A DNA stretch of 13,888 nucleotides from an uncultured Oxalobacter sp. (lineage in GTDB: Bacteria > Pseudomonadota > Gammaproteobacteria > Burkholderiales > Burkholderiaceae_D). A program made the position numbers and the translations under genes. Shown piece after piece: positions 12,225-13,888 of the stretch. Position 1 is the first letter of the stretch. Each line of letters opens with the position of its first letter. The notes beneath the pieces were generated by a model that did no database searches, was not told the DNA's origin, and saw only the letters and a program-made list of their open reading frames with translations. The DNA is taken from the NCBI GenBank assembly GCA_937916185.1, contig CALGGD010000058.1:1-13888 (forward strand). Direction: 5' to 3'.

Positions 12225-13760
12225 CCAAAAACTGGTAAAGTTGATATATTAAGTTTATGCCAATGCAACAAGAATTATCAAAGAATTGATTTATTTGAAA
12301 AAAATTATCATAAAACAAATATTCCCTTGGATACAATATCTAACAAGCCTATTATTAATTCTATTCAGGATATCCAAGATTCAAACATTGCCTCAATAAA
12401 CGAAAAATTTAACAAGAAAAAAGAAGAAATGGAAAAACATGCTAAAGAGGTAAAAGACAATTTGAATGATTATATAAAATCAAAAGACCCCGAACAACTA
12501 AATGAAAAATATGAAAACTATATATCTTTAAATAATAAAATTATATCATTAATTGAAAGATTTTTTAATTCACTTAAAATAATAGATAGTCAATCAATTA
12601 AATTAAATATATTAAACAATTCAGGTTTTAATGCTAATTTTCAAAAAACACCTAATAGCTATTTGCTTAAATCTTCTATTGATGTTTATTATCAGCAAGC
12701 AATTAAATATTTCTCCAGCGAATATATAATATCTGAGGCATCAGTCCCAGAGCAATTAAAACAAAAATTTTTTTATTCTCCTTCAAATACTGTAACTTGC
12801 TTTTTGGATTTAGGAAATAAAATTTATGTATCAAACACTAAAAAAAATCCGAATATGATATTATATAATTTGAATGATTTAAATTCTAAATTAAAAATAT
12901 GTATTATGGCTCATTCACAAAATGTAGATTGGATCATCAAAACAAGTAATAATAATTTAATTTCGTGTGGAGATGAAGGTGTGATTAAAATTTGGCCTAT
13001 AATTTCAGAAAAAATTTTCTCAGAAATAGACAAAAGTAAAGCAGATCCCAAAAATCCTAATTTAATTAATTACTTTTTAGAGCCTTTATGCGAATATCAT
13101 TCAGAATTACAAGATATGAAAAATATTAAAAAATTGTTAAATCTTTCAGAAAATACATTTTTAGCGTTATGTGAAAAAAATATATCCTTATTTAATTATT
13201 CAATAGAAGGCACAAATGCAAGTATTAATTTAAAAATAAAAAAAGACAATTTTGAATTAGTTGATTTAATAGTTATCCAAAAAAATAATGAAAGAATGAT
13301 TGGAGCATATTCTAAAAATAAATTATATCTTTTAAATATTGAAACTTTAGAAATCATAAAAGAAATGGATATTAATAATTGTCCTGAAAAAAATTGTTTA
13401 ATTCAATTAAATGAAAGAGAAATAATGATTCCTCAAAAAGATCCTGAGCCTAATCTAATTGTAGTAGATATAAATAATTTTAAAATAAAATTCACTATAA
13501 AGAATAATAAATACACTGATTATTTATATAAATTAAAAGATGGAACATTTATTCAAAGTGGACCTAAAGGAATATGCAGATATTTGATTTGTAATTATGT
13601 AGAATTGCCTATTTTATATAAACCTTTCAATGATACTGAATTTGATTATCCTTATGATTGCTATGAGAAGATTTCTTGTTTGAAAGAATTAGATGATGGA
13701 AATTTGATGTTATGTGTAGTTATAGGAAAAATGTCAATTTCTAACTTAATATTTATATAA
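12225..13760 (+). CDS. eukaryote-like protein, coiled coil plus WD40-type propeller, 5'-truncated
   Basis: About 511 codons to TAA 13758-13760; the frame stays open upstream to 12153, but composition and protein sense seem to begin near PKTGKVDIL at 12225. The start has two close cysteines (LSLCQCNKNY), reminiscent of the end of a B-box/zinc domain. Next comes a charged coiled coil at about residues 60-115 (EKFNKKKEEMEKHAKEVKDN). From about 170 on there are beta-propeller-like repeats, the clearest at 229-257: AHSQNVDWIIKTSNNNLISC, then GDEGVIKIW, a typical WD40 blade. Further weaker blades follow to the end. Very high Asn/Ile/Lys content and AT-rich codons differ sharply from the bacterial genes. 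The pattern (zinc/coiled coil/WD40) is common in protists, especially ciliates and parabasalids. No ATG with a bacterial ribosome site is seen at the 5' end, and the TTG 12327 lacks one too. Confidence 0.6.
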   Translation, partial: PKTGKVDILSLCQCNKNYQRIDLFEKNYHKTNIPLDTISNKPIINSIQDIQDSNIASINEKFNKKKEEMEKHAKEVKDNLNDYIKSKDPEQLNEKYENYISLNNKIISLIERFFNSLKIIDSQSIKLNILNNSGFNANFQKTPNSYLLKSSIDVYYQQAIKYFSSEYIISEASVPEQLKQKFFYSPSNTVTCFLDLGNKIYVSNTKKNPNMILYNLNDLNSKLKICIMAHSQNVDWIIKTSNNNLISCGDEGVIKIWPIISEKIFSEIDKSKADPKNPNLINYFLEPLCEYHSELQDMKNIKKLLNLSENTFLALCEKNISLFNYSIEGTNASINLKIKKDNFELVDLIVIQKNNERMIGAYSKNKLYLLNIETLEIIKEMDINNCPEKNCLIQLNEREIMIPQKDPEPNLIVVDINNFKIKFTIKNNKYTDYLYKLKDGTFIQSGPKGICRYLICNYVELPILYKPFNDTEFDYPYDCYEKISCLKELDDGNLMLCVVIGKMSISNLIFI

Positions 13761-13779
13761 AAATCAAATTTTGATTTTT
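13759..13779. repeat. AT-rich near-perfect palindrome at the stop codon of the WD40 gene
   Basis: AAAAATCAAA (13759-13768), a single T, then TTTGATTTTT (13770-13779). A related dyad, AAAATCAA/TTGATTTT with one base between (13839-13855), sits just before the heptamer repeats. Their likeness to each other suggests a recurring 3' or subtelomeric motif. Confidence 0.5.
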
Positions 13780-13856
13780 TGGATTATATCATTTGGGTAT
13801 TGTTAAATATTTAATTTAATAAAATAAAATTAAAAATCAAAATCAAATTGATTTTT

Positions 13857-13888
13857 GGGGATTGGGGATTGGGGATTGGGGATTGGGG
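13857..13888. repeat. telomere-like tandem repeat (ATTGGGG)n at the window end
   Basis: GGGG followed by four exact ATTGGGG units (13861-13888), reaching the last base of the window. The G-rich strand runs 5'-3' toward the end, as in a right-hand telomere. G4 with a T2 spacer recalls ciliate telomeres (T2G4 in Tetrahymena, T4G4 in Oxytricha), here with an extra A. The 125-base gap from gene stop to repeat matches compact ciliate macronuclear chromosomes. Cyanobacterial heptamer repeats (CCCCAAT) are an alternative with the same unit. Confidence 0.65.

Noticed and set aside
13759..13779. Bacterial intrinsic terminator after the WD40 gene
   Set aside because: The stem is almost all A-T with a single-base loop, so it would be unstable as a terminator, and a related dyad recurs just before the telomere-like array.
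13857..13888. Cyanobacterial STRR1 heptamer (CCCCAAT) array
   Set aside because: The unit is identical, but the adjoining DNA is far too AT-rich for cyanobacteria and the array sits at the contig end with telomere orientation. Kept as an alternative only.
1..13888. CRISPR array, insertion sequence or integrase
   Set aside because: No spaced direct repeats of 23-50 bases, no transposase or recombinase frame and no paired terminal repeats are seen.

Overview
The window reads as two different genomes joined end to end. Positions 1 to about 12,215 look like a chromosome segment of a beta-proteobacterium, most like Oxalobacter or another member of the Oxalobacteraceae. GC is moderate, genes are tightly packed with AGGAG-type ribosome sites, there is a neisserial/burkholderial-type trimeric porin ending in Phe, and an ispB-type prenyl synthase is followed by tRNA-Pro(CGG). 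From about 12,215 to the end the DNA is very AT-rich (roughly 20-25% GC by eye), carries one eukaryote-like coiled-coil/WD40 gene, and ends in four perfect ATTGGGG heptamers. That end looks like a telomere, with the G-rich strand running 3' toward the tip. I read the last 1.7 kb as the end of a protist (probably ciliate) chromosome joined to bacterial DNA, more likely by assembly or library chimerism than by gene transfer.

Layout. (1) 1-300: C-terminal end of a sulfonate/taurine-type ABC substrate-binding protein. (2) 409-4174, + strand: a tight cluster of an O-acetylhomoserine sulfhydrylase (MetY type), a SAM methyltransferase that resembles methionine S-methyltransferase, a DMSP-lyase-type cupin, a short one-cluster ferredoxin and a GNAT acetyltransferase. 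(3) 4299-5572, - strand: an outer-membrane porin with a structured 3' UTR and terminator. (4) 5579-6227: a long non-coding stretch with several hairpins, an orphan + strand terminator and a long stem just before the next gene. (5) 6228-7948: permease and ATPase of a second sulfonate/taurine-type transporter, followed by a 41-codon remnant of its binding-protein gene. (6) 8162-8830: a cysteine-rich DUF1847 protein, then ispB (8967-9941) and tRNA-Pro. (7) 10319-11770: a tyrosine phenol-lyase/tryptophanase family PLP enzyme with a strong terminator. (8) 11828-12210: remnants of two truncated bacterial genes converging on a terminator. (9) 12225-13888: the AT-rich eukaryote-like end.

How the parts may work together: transporter, MetY, methyltransferase and lyase-like cupin together suggest uptake and turnover of a methylated or sulfonated organosulfur compound, with methanethiol-to-methionine and sulfonium chemistry as the likely theme. 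This is inference from family resemblance and gene order. The two binding-protein C-termini (window start and 7985-8074) are close relatives, so the region probably once held two copies of the transporter, one of which has lost almost all of its binding-protein gene.
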